Below, one piece after another: positions 11,396-21,128 of a stretch of 64,000 bases of DNA. The notes beneath the pieces are model-generated. The model saw nothing but the letters and a program-made list of their open reading frames with translations. It did no database searches and was not told where the DNA came from. Both the position numbers and the translations under genes were made by a program. The first letter of the stretch is position 1, and every line of letters begins with the position of its first letter. Source of the DNA: Phoronis australis (Eukaryota > Phoronida > Phoronidae); assembly GCA_002633005.1 (NCBI GenBank), contig NMRA01000056.1:443165-507164 (forward strand), written 5' to 3'.

Positions 11396-11595
11396 TTGAT
11401 GCGACGATTAGGGGGAATTGGTCTGTATGATAGAAACCAGTGGGGGCTTATACAATTACGTCTCTAAGTTACGGTTAAAGAAGTTTAGCTTATGTTTTTT
11501 TTCACTTTTCAGTAAATTTTAAGTTCCACTCGGCAATTTTTACAGGAAAAATTTTATCTGAAACTGTAATTGTGTTAGGGTATTTTTTTAAATCT

Positions 11596-11601
11596 TTTAT
11601 T
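11596..11601 (-). terminator. Candidate polyadenylation signal for the transporter gene
   Basis: AATAAA on the minus strand. I noticed no closer canonical signal below the transporter stop, but it lies beyond the duplicated block, so the true distance depends on whether that duplication is real. Confidence 0.35.
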
Positions 11602-11729
11602 TTCAATGTCTTTTTGTTACACTGTCTGTAATTACAGAGAGATCCACGAAAAATCGAGAAACCATGTTCCCAACTTAGGCGTTGTTGTCAGACATTGACT
11701 ATCAAGTCTTTAAGTAAAATTGTCCAGTC

Positions 11730-12592
11730 CATGCATTGCCACCTTTGACAATCGTTGTTTAGGTTCACGTTCTGTGGCAGAGCCCCTTAATACGTTACCA
11801 ATAGCTAAGTCGGAAAAGATCGGGGTTCGAATCCCGGACTTTCTCCTAACTGTGCAGACTCTCTAGTCCAGTGGGCTATAGGGACCACTGGTCTCGACGA
11901 GTTCCTATAGTTACATATGCCAATCCAGAGACAGGGGGAAGTCATGAATCATGTCAATATGTTTATGCCCATGAGGTTAACGTATCCTCGCAATAACCCG
12001 AGCCAAGAGTACTTCTATCATTCGAAATGTTTACATGGCCGGAATAGTCCCACCGTATACACAATTAATATATCTCCGATGTTGTACTTTTTGCTAATGA
12101 AGACCTTTTTCATATTCGGCATTCCAAGACATCTCAGTGGTGTCCCTTTCTGGTGCCAATGTCGCCTCTAAATGGAGTTGGCGATTGTCCCTGGTAAGCT
12201 TTCACAAGAGCGTGTGTCGAGTAATACAAACCTATGCCCCCAAAGATTAAGCCTAAAAGAATGACTAGTATGTCCCATAATAGAGTTGGCCAACTTAGTA
12301 AGTGTCTTTTGAGCTTAAGATGGAAAACGCAGGGCCAAACGAAGGACAGCATGGTTCCCGTGAGACTGCCAATAAGACCCATAAGCAAGGCAAAGTGCGG
12401 GATGAATATAGCTAACACCAGGGTGAAAACAACAAGTGCGATTCTAAGAATGACTCCCCAAACCTTGAGTGTTCTGTCGACGTCGTAACATGAGGGTAGA
12501 TAGGTTTTGGGTTTTCCCCTGAAAAGGGCTTCCTCAATGAGTTCAACAGCTGCGTAAAACGGCAACGGATAAGACAGCATGGCTTTTGCCAC
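11730..12592 (-). repeat. Near-identical second copy of the transporter 3' end (probable false duplication)
   Basis: This block matches 12594-13454 almost base for base, with a few substitutions and small indels (for example GATGTTGTAC against GATGTAC). It encodes the same last 150 or so residues of the transporter and the same stop at 12134. Its right edge is the N at 12593, after which the sequence jumps back to the start of the unit. The coding part shows no amino-acid change. Heterozygous haplotypes joined in tandem explain this best. A real recent tandem duplication of the 3' end is the alternative. Confidence 0.8.
12134..12592 (-). pseudogene. Partial transporter copy: last ~150 codons only
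   Basis: The frame begins inside a membrane segment (AKAMLSYPLPFYAAVE) and runs to the same C terminus (GTRKGHH) as the full gene. There is no upstream coding sequence because the N at 12593 cuts it. It is either an assembly duplicate or a 5'-less gene fragment, and should not be counted as a separate gene. Confidence 0.8.
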
Positions 12593-12994
12593 NCATGCAT
12601 CGCCACCTTTGACAATCGTTGTTTAGGTTCACGTTCTGTGGCAGAGCCCCTTAATACGTTACCAATAGCTAAGTCGGAAAAGATCGGGGTTCGAATCCCA
12701 GACTTTCTCCTAGAAGTGAAGACTCTCTAGTCCAGTGGGCTATAGGGACCACTGGTCTCGACGAGTTCCTATAGTTACATATGCCAATCCAGAGACAGGA
12801 GGAAGTCATGTGTCATGTCAATATGTTTATGCCCATGAGGTTAACGTATCCTCGCAATAACCTGAGCCAAGAGTACTTCCAACATTCGAAATGTTTACAT
12901 GGCCGGAATAGTCCCACCGTATACACAATTAATATATCTCCGATGTACTTTTTGCTAATGAAGACCTTTTTCATATTCGGCATTCCAAGACATC

Positions 12995-15900
12995 TCAATG
13001 GTGTCCCTTTCTGGTGCCAATGTCGCCTCTAAATGGAGTTGGCGATTGTCCCTGGTAAGCTTTCACAAGAGCGTGTGTCGAGTAATACAAACCTATGCCC
13101 CCAAAGATTAAGCCTAAAAGAATGACTAGTATGTCCCATAATAGAGTTGGCCAACTTAGTAAGTGTCTTTTGAGCTTAAGATGGAAAACGCAGGGCCAAA
13201 CGAAGGACAGCATGGTTCCCGTGAGACTGCCAATAAGACCCATAAGCAAGGCAAAGTGCGGGATGAATATAGCTAACACCAGGGTGAAAACAACAAGTGC
13301 GATTCTAAGAATGACTCCCCAAACCTTGAGTGTTCTGTCGACGTCGTAACATGAGGGTAGATAGGTTTTGGGTTTTCCCCTGAAAAGGGCTTCCTCAATG
13401 AGTTCAACAGCTGCGTAAAACGGCAACGGATAAGACAGCATGGCTTTTGCCACAAGGAACATATTGACGACAACTTTTAAATTGTCCGGTAGATTATTTG
13501 TCACCACTTCTTTGGTTTCTTCACCCCATGTTACGTAGCCAATATAGGAAAATAGGGCCTTGAATGCGGCCGCGGCAATATGTGTCCAGTAAATCATGCA
13601 CTTGAATTTGCCGCGATCCACCAAATTTCCTTCTAAGGTTGGTAGAAATATCTGAGAGGTATAACTGAAGACTACGATTCCTAGCGATATGGGAAACGTC
13701 CAGATATCTGGGTTGATCCTCACAGCCGACCAGTGCCAATCCGCGGCTTTAGTGAAACAATATACGAGTATAATTCCGTTAATAAACATGTGCGCGACGG
13801 TACACCAGAAACTCAACCACGACACGTGACGTAGGTTGGTGAGGAAGGCGCACGGCAGTAAAAATATGGCAGCCACCATCGTCCACGATGCCAAATCAAG
13901 TGCGGAATCTGGGAAACTGCCGACCATGAGGTCTCCACAGAGCAAAACATATAATATACACGTCATTAACAATTCTATGAGCTGAGCTAAGTTCACCACA
14001 ATTGCACCGATTCGTTTCCCCCATACTTCCTGTGCGATACTGACGTAGCTGTTACGCACGCGCACTCGTACTCCCATAGAGTTCTCTTCGTAGAGACAGT
14101 CGACGAGTATTTTGCCAGTGTAACAGCAGACGTAAGCTACGAATACCATGGCGAACACCGCCCAATAGCCTCCTTGATGAACAGCGTATGGAAAGCTCAC
14201 GATGAACATTCCCTGGAACAAGAAAAATGCAACATAAGCCCACTCGCTTATTTGGTAAAATCTTCCATTGCGTAAATTTTCCTTTAGTTCTAATTTCGTC
14301 CTCACAAGCTACATGCAATGTGTTAGCAGTTCACAATACATTCATTGTCTTTCGCTAAGTTGAGAAACATTTTTTGCGCCTTCAAGAGACCTTTAAAAGG
14401 TGTGCTTACCGGAAATAGCTTCACTGTTGTTAGGCCGCACGCGCACAATTGAGGACCTTAGTTTTGCCACTGATTTCCAAAAGATGTTTGAATGTTTCAA
14501 TGTTTGAAAGTCTTAACGTTTTGCGTATTTGGTTTCCACGAAAGCTTAAGAAATAAGTCACGGAGGTCAAAATACGAAAAGCAATTACACGTCTTGCAAC
14601 ACTGTAATTGACCTTTTGTGAAATCGGCACGCGACAAGACCTTGAAATCGTTGACCATACATTGCCATAAAGCTACTTTGGACCTGGTGACTTCTGCTCT
14701 AGGCAGTCACGAAGAGTAAAATAACTGCAGGGTTCTTAAAGACGATTTGATAATAAAATGGAAATTTTCTTTAAATATACTCTTTGTGGTTCATTTTAGT
14801 TAAAAACTTCATCAAACGGATTTTAACACAGATTAGTTCAGCTGAAACTTTAAAGCCCAAATAACGCCCATTCAACACAACTCCAAGTATCATCAAATTT
14901 AAGTGGATTTAAAGGAGAATGCCACCCGATTTAATTAGTCTTTTTTACCGTCTTAATCGGTCTATATCCACATCGTCTCATATACGGTCGACCTCACCTT
15001 GCCGAGAGGTGTCGCGTTAACCTTTGAGAAAGGTGAGAAACGACGCAGCGACGTCAGTGGTTCGTCTGCAGAGTGAATGCCGCTATACTGTGGTGCATCG
15101 TTCCCGCTTGTTTTTTCGACTTCCTCGAGAGCCCGAAATGCTTAGGAAGTGGCTCGCGTTAGCGACGAATGAAAGGTACGCTGTTAACATTAGCAAGTAT
15201 GAGGCCGTGAAACATTTCCGTGTCTGTGGTCGGCATTTCCTCAGTGATTTCTCTGACGAATTCTAGCTTTACAAACAACTATCCATACGTTCCGTTGCCT
15301 GTTCATGTTCACGGCGCCTCGTCTCTAGTATTTCTTGATCAGTGTATTCCGGTTCGAACTGATATCCTGTGAAACCTAACGAGGCGACCCGTTAAGTCTT
15401 CGTCGGATGAGCTCTTGACTAAGTCGGGATTGGCGCCAGTGAGGTGAGTTGCCATGTAGACGTTTATTATTCGGATCTGCGTTCTGTTTCAAAATGAATT
15501 ATTCTCATCCTAACCAATGCTTATATGAAACTCAAACAAAGTCTGTCTCATTAGATACAATTTTTAATGCCTTGGAGTGCTCGTGAGTGCAAATGTTTTT
15601 AGAATCCAGCAATGAATAAACCACTGCGATACCTTATTTTGATGCCGGCAAAAAAGGTAATTGACCGGGCACCGAAGCCCTGTGAGCGCATGCTAATTCA
15701 GTGTTGCCTTACAGAAAGCTGTTGTGAAACAATTACTCGATTTTATATGCTATGGTCACATGTTAGGGGAATCTTTGTTTAGAAATACAAATACATTATT
15801 CAAATCATTGTTACTGTACAACCTTTGCCCTGACGGTCTGTGGAAGTGGAACTCGACTTCGCGACCCCCGACAAGTAGATAGATTTTCAGTTTCGTGGCT

Positions 15901-18775
15901 AATTCATATAAATAATTACGTGCACATTATTTCTTCGGCTCGACATTATAGTCTTTTCGTGACTGGAGGTTTAGTTTCCCACTCAAGCTGGTTTATGTTC
16001 GTGCCAGTCCCGGCGGCCTTTAGAACTCAAAAAATCACGAGTATAAACAACACAGATCTAGATTCTCCTGTCGATCTGTATTTCACGGAAGAATACTTCG
16101 AATTTATCTCCGAACAGACCCCAAACTCCTGCTTGACCTTGAATTGGCTTGCCGAACTATGTAGGCTACGGTGTGTCCAAATACCAGTAAATCCGTAACA
16201 GCGAAATAAAACAACACGTTTTTATAAGAACTCGGTGTAATTTTAAGGGTTTTTCATCGAAGTTTGATGATTTATTGGTGTTAAACGATGAATTCAAGCG
16301 ATAAGCTGACACCACTAACCCGTGTTGTGAACTGCTGAACAGACTGCGTGTGAAACCAATTACGTCATTGGATAATTTCAACACCTCCGTCTGCCGTCAA
16401 GTGTCAGGTAACGCAACCGAACGTGCCGTTATCGAGTAGAACTACTCTATCTAAATTGATACAAAATAGGTTGTTTTTTAGGTGGCATTCTCCTTTAATA
16501 TGACATTTTCATGAATTTTTTATATATTCTTTTATTTTTGGTAATGCAACACCACCCAAAATGGCCGCTGTAGTGAGTGACAGATGACTCATGCATGATG
16601 GGTACTCACCCAAATGTCACTCTATGTAATGAGGCTTCCGCGGAAACCTCGCCAAATGATACCAAAATAAAACAAACACACATGTCTGAAAGTTACGAAA
16701 TGTTTACATTTTAGATTTCTAAATTGCTGAATGTAAAGAAAAGGGTATCTTTAAAATACAAGGTAGGAGATTTTCCATTCTCACCACCCGCGCTGGTGTT
16801 CTCCTTAACAGTGTCCTTCCATTAACAAGTGTTTATTGCTCAGTAATGGAGTGTAGTTTAGTTTATGTGGATGATTTCTTAATCCTATTTTACACTTGAT
16901 GACCCCGACATGAAAGCTATAAGTTCGAGTCTGAACTCAAAATCTCGAACTTTTTCTAGAAATCTCAATTTTAAACACGAGCTTGTAGCTCAAATATAGA
17001 GGTCTATTAAGAGTGAATTTGGACTTTAAACCTACTTGAGTAATCCATATACTCCAGCGCAGAATATCTTGAGTATGTGTTACGGTTTTTTAGGACCTGT
17101 CACTAAGGTCTCACATAAAGGAGAACGGAAATTTTCAAAAAATATTTTTGAGTTCGATGTCGAGTAAAATATTAGACCCTAGCTGTGATCACTTGTTTAG
17201 CACAAGACAAGACATTTAATTGGATGATCACTTGTGCTAAACAAGTGATCATCCAATTAAATGTCGGTGAAGATTCAAACCATTGTTATTCTTCATGTCA
17301 GTTCAAATAAGTACGTTGAACTTTCTTTGCTTTAGCCATTGTAGATTACTTGGAGAAAATTTCCTTATTATCCTTAGATTTTTTGTTGAAACTGAGACTG
17401 TCGTTTCTTCATTAATCGTGTTTCTCTATGTACTTCTTTCTGCTTAGTCGTCTTTTATATTGCGGTAGCGATTATGGCAAGAACACTCTCTCATTGCAAC
17501 TTGAGAAAGTCCTCTGAGAGTTTCTCAATAAAGAGTATCTACATTTCACAGTAAACCCCCAATCAATTACGATTTACAAGATCTAATTGCTAATGTTCTT
17601 TAAAACTTTTATCCTGTGAAAATCAATTACATTCACAAATGTTTCTCTGTAGATAATAACGGTAGGCGTAAGTGAAAGACATCTTCTCTTGATTCACAGC
17701 GTGACGATTGCGAAAACACTGATTTGAATTTGTCATCTCTGATGATACTGACTGGTGCTACAAAAAATAATCGGTCGCACGAGCGATTTTTAGACTTTAT
17801 TTTTGAAGTGTCGTACGCAGCGTATTTATCGCGTTAGCTGATTTTGATACAGATTCAGGGCTCAGCGCTTTTGTGCTGTACTCACAGAAAACGTCTGACC
17901 CAAAACTGAAGTCCGCACACTTTATTCTTAGCAGCGTTTTTGTTCACTGAAGAATCCATTAGTTTAGATTCTTTAAAAATTACGATTTAACGAAAAACAA
18001 GCCTCTTGCTGTTATAGAATAACATTGGACACCTTGTAATATAATAGATTATAGATAACCATAGTCTATGGTAATGTATAAGATTCTAATTTGTAAGATT
18101 AACCTACTGAATTCAACTTGTACCGCACCTATCGAAGTATCCGCAGTGTCCATGTGATAGCTTTCGTCCAAGAACAACTGGTTACAAAAATGTGTACTAT
18201 TCTAATTTATTTTCTTACTTATTAATATATAAATTCGTTTTTATTTCAGCAAACCTCATTTTTACTTTTACAACTTTACCGTTAACGCGATCCCACAATT
18301 CATTGTAAATTCTTTTAATTTGAGATTCCTTAGTAATTTAAATTAATATGCTGCAATTCAACAGCGATAAAAAGTAGAAAAATAGCTCTGAAAACATCTA
18401 CAGGATTTTACTGAACAATTTGCAAAACAGAAAAATCCTACTTTAAATTGAAAACACCTGCTATTCCTCATCTCGCCACTGTTTTACCTGTATGGCGTTA
18501 GTCACGTTCCATCCAGCTTGCCACTCTGTGATTTTGTCCCTCCCTTCCCCAGGTACGTCACTTTCTATGAGTTCCGGTTCCTCAGCACCCTCCGTTGAAG
18601 GCGATCCGTCCGATCCCGTCTTCTCACTGCACGTAGTAGGATTGTTGAAGTTCGTCATCTCAGTTTTTTCTTCGCAGTAGTCATGTTTCACAAAATTTAT
18701 CTTTTCCTCCGTTTCTCCTGAAGGCGGAAAGAATGAACGCATTGTTCTAAACACGGAAGGTGCGTTGAATGGCAT
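12995..18775 (-). CDS. Vesicular inhibitory amino acid transporter (VIAAT/VGAT-like, SLC32 type)
   Basis: Two coding exons: 18775-18488 (96 codons, donor CAG|GTAAAAC) and 14212-12995, whose acceptor is TTCTTGTTCCAG. Both are in phase 0, and joining them gives 501 aa. The join rebuilds the family signature NVTNAIQ + GMFIVSFPYA, the start of the first membrane helix. Other hallmarks are VCCYTGKIL, VRNSYVSIAQ, NLAQLIELLMTCILYV, FSYTSQIFLPTLEGN, TWGEETKEVVTNNLP and AKAMLSYPLPF. The first 80 or so residues are acidic, hydrophilic and presumably cytosolic, as in VGAT. Length is close to vertebrate VGAT (about 525 aa). In known members the protein loads GABA and glycine into synaptic vesicles in exchange for protons. 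The loss of sequence similarity in the N-terminal tail is usual. The longer frame upstream of 14212 is intron read-through. It could be a lineage-specific SLC32 paralogue. Confidence 0.92.
15024..15266 (+). pseudogene. THAP-domain-like transposase remnant
   Basis: An 80-aa frame containing SRLFFRLPREPEMLRKWLAL, then SKYEAVKHFRVCGRHFLSDF. This follows the THAP pattern: F-x-x-P, an invariant W, then C-x(2)-H-F near the end. Only one cysteine (SEC) is seen at the expected N-terminal zinc position and there is no clean C-x(2-4)-C, so the zinc site is probably broken or starts in another exon. It ends in a stop soon after the domain. Confidence 0.6.
15378..16198 (+). pseudogene. PiggyBac-like transposase N-terminal remnant, split by an intron-like gap
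   Basis: A short open stretch ending PVKSSSDELLTKSGLAPV meets a donor-like AG|GTGAGTTG at about 15442. A phase-matched acceptor (GGCGGCCTTTAG at about 15993) restores Arg and continues TQKITSINNTDLDSPVDLYF and TEEYFEFISEQ. The acidic 'PVDLYFTEEYFEFISEQT' stretch looks like the P-x-x-[FY]-F-x(2-4)-[LFE]-x-x-T-N block at the start of piggyBac (DDE_Tnp_1_7) transposases. A stop follows at 16196, so the catalytic core is absent. Similarity is judged by eye only. Confidence 0.45.
17186..17265. repeat. Nested perfect hairpin in transporter intron
   Basis: Bases 17211-17235 and 17241-17265 are exact 25-bp inverted repeats around a 5-base loop (GCTAA). In addition 17186-17206 is an exact 21-bp inverted copy of 17231-17251. 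The whole block can therefore fold in two mutually exclusive ways. No terminal repeats or target duplication are apparent. Confidence 0.9.
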
Positions 18776-21128
18776 TTTGATCCTGCGTGGTTGTCTAATA
18801 TTCGCGTTGCAAGCTCGATTTAAAATTAAGCGATGCGCTTCCTGGTTTTCATTTAATATAATCTAAAGAGAATCGTCAACGTTTTGGAGACTACTTTTGC
18901 CTGATTAATCTACTTGAACGATAAATAAAAACAGTTATTTCCTTCAACAAGACGGCGAGTGTCAATGAATGGCAAGGCAATGTGATGAGGCAACCCGCAA
19001 AATTACGGAATGTCGTCTGCGCATGCCCTTCGACGATCATGAGATCATTAAAAAGAGAAATATTCTCCGAATTGACAAGCAAATCATATTGACTAAATAT
19101 CTCATTGACCATCTCATTTGTTGGGGCGTGAGTATTCAGCAGCTGCGACAGACACCGCTAATGTCTAATGACGAAGAACGCTGAAATCGCGTGATTAATC
19201 CTGACAAGCACTTTACCAGGCCTGAACTCAAACCACTACTTAGTGGGCTTCCTTCTGATTTCTGCATGTGCGCCAATTTGTTTGCGTAATTTTTTAATTC
19301 TGTTTCATAATCATTATCCGACCAAAACGTTTTGTTCCTTCATCACCGTTCCCGAGGTATAAATTTCATTTTTTGTCGGAAAGCGTGTACTGGTGCGGAT
19401 AAAGTTTCATGGGATATATATGTCTTTGATTTGTGTTGAATATTTTAATGTACTGTTTTCCAAATCAAGAACCAATTTATTGACTTCAGGTGTATGCGGA
19501 TGCCAACGACCGAATTAGTTCTATAAAAGTTGCCGAATCCTTGCTTTTTACGATTTGTGATTAGTTTTGAATTGTTTGCAATTGAAACTAGATAACATTT
19601 TAAGGGTTTTTGCGAAGTCTTGATTCTTTCCATTAACGTTTTTGATTGTCAATGTCTCGGACTTTTCCACGATAATTATTAGTCAATGCAAGGACACGCG
19701 GTTTTGGGGAGTTTTGGCATGCGGATGAAAGATCACGATTCGTTTCGTGGTGTGATATCAAAAAATTCTGTTTAATTTGAATTTTATCTGACGTCTTATT
19801 TGCCAGCTCAGACCCAGCAAATATAGCAAATAAGATGTGTTCCTTACTATGTTTGTTTCTAACCTGGTGGTCTAACAGGGAATTGTCACTGTTGTATGCC
19901 TCAAAGTTAAAACCTGTGATGCGTTCCGTAGTCGCAAGACACTATCAAAAAAGCAAGATCACGCAAGTCACTCACGTTTTTGCGTGAAATATCGTCGCAC
20001 ATTACAAGCGATGTACGTAATCGCACTAGCTTTTCTATCGACTGTCTCGCGTCTACGGATCGCAACTCTGTCGCCGTGTGAACGAAGCAAGCATTGCGTT
20101 ACAAGATCCGATAAGCCGATTTTTAGCAAATTAACACACTTTTAATAGTGCCATCTGCAGTCAGTCATGGTGGATGAAGACATATTTATAGGACAACAAA
20201 AATCTTCTCTAGGGGCCCATCTTAAAGAAGTCATACACCAGGCCCCAGCTAACACGGTCGTATCGATCGCATTTTATTTTGGGAATTTTTGAACAAATGA
20301 AAATGAGGTTTCTGAATATAACAAATTTAATCATGATAGTCAATAGATAAATAATGTTGATTTGCATGAATTCAATGGTCTGAATGCGTTTACAAATTTA
20401 ATGACGCAATATGTATGTCCAGATCAGCACAAAAAATCTCATAAATGAAGATGTTTCATATACTTTTAAACCAGCAAACTATATACCATATGCAAATGTG
20501 TCCTACAGAAAAGAACACATTGCATAATTCTGTTGCTTATAAATTATAGTTTTTGACAATTGGATATGCAGTCTGTGTTTGGACTACCGTTAGACAAATT
20601 ACGCAATCTTAATTCGAGATTAATGCATTGCAAGACCACTTTAGGTAAAGACGTCAAGACATAGTCAGATGCAACTACATTTCTTCGCTCATTTGATGCT
20701 TGGAAAATCTTGCGTTGTATGTAATGGCCGGACTTATATCACCGTTATACAGTTAAAGTCTATGTAAAGTGTACGCACTGCGTTCGCACGCATCTTCGTA
20801 TGATTCCATGTATACATGTATGTTTGTATCTACGACTTTGTTCGCAATACAAAAATAGACTGTTTCCATTCTTGTATATCACGCGTGTACTCCAAAACTT
20901 TAAAGTTCCTTCTAAAGGACAATTACATATCTAAGAATATTATGACTTTTGAGGAGACGCTTAATATAGCATTTAAACAACATCCTATTCAAATGTATCA
21001 CTGCTAGCTTAGCCCGGAAAGGAATGGAATTATTTTCGAAAACTCCATGTCGTAGATTCAGTACTTAGCTTAAATTTTCGCTCGAGGGAAAATATAACTG
21101 TACACGCTATATAACGGTGAAAGCCATC
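18776..21128. other. Intergenic: transporter 5' side and receptor 3' side
   Basis: Holds the presumed upstream region of the transporter and the 3' UTR of the Ig receptor. The nearest canonical AATAAA I found on the minus strand below the receptor stop is at about 20273-20278, giving a long 3' UTR if used. Nothing else was recognised. Confidence 0.45.

Larger units (their letters stand above)
14913..16494 (+). mobile_element. TTAA-flanked DNA transposon with THAP and piggyBac-like remnants
   Basis: The termini are perfect 14-bp inverted repeats (AGGAGAATGCCACC at 14913; its complement at 16481-16494). TTAA is directly repeated on both sides (14909-14912, 16495-16498). TTAA target duplication is known for the piggyBac and Kolobok superfamilies; Kolobok transposases often carry a THAP domain. 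Inside, on the plus strand, are a THAP-like frame (15024-15266) and a frame resembling the start of piggyBac-derived transposases (15994-16198). At 1.58 kb it is too short for a full transposase, so it is an internally deleted, non-autonomous copy. It sits inside the transporter intron, antisense to the gene. Confidence 0.8.
14213..18487 (-). other. Single intron of the transporter gene
   Basis: The donor at 18487 (GTAAAAC) and acceptor at 14213 (polypyrimidine run ending TTCCAG) bound a 4.3-kb intron. It contains a TTAA-flanked transposon (14913-16494) and a nested hairpin (17186-17265). I see no other gene in it. Confidence 0.85.

Noticed and set aside
11790-11880. tRNA-like GGTTCGAATCC (also at 12660-12740)
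   Set aside because: Only a B-box-like string is present with no matching acceptor stem; it is duplicated only because the whole block is.
14213-14305. N-terminal extension of the transporter exon 2 frame
   Set aside because: A strong acceptor at 14213 and the family signature NVTNAIQ/GMF across the junction with 18488 show that this is intron.
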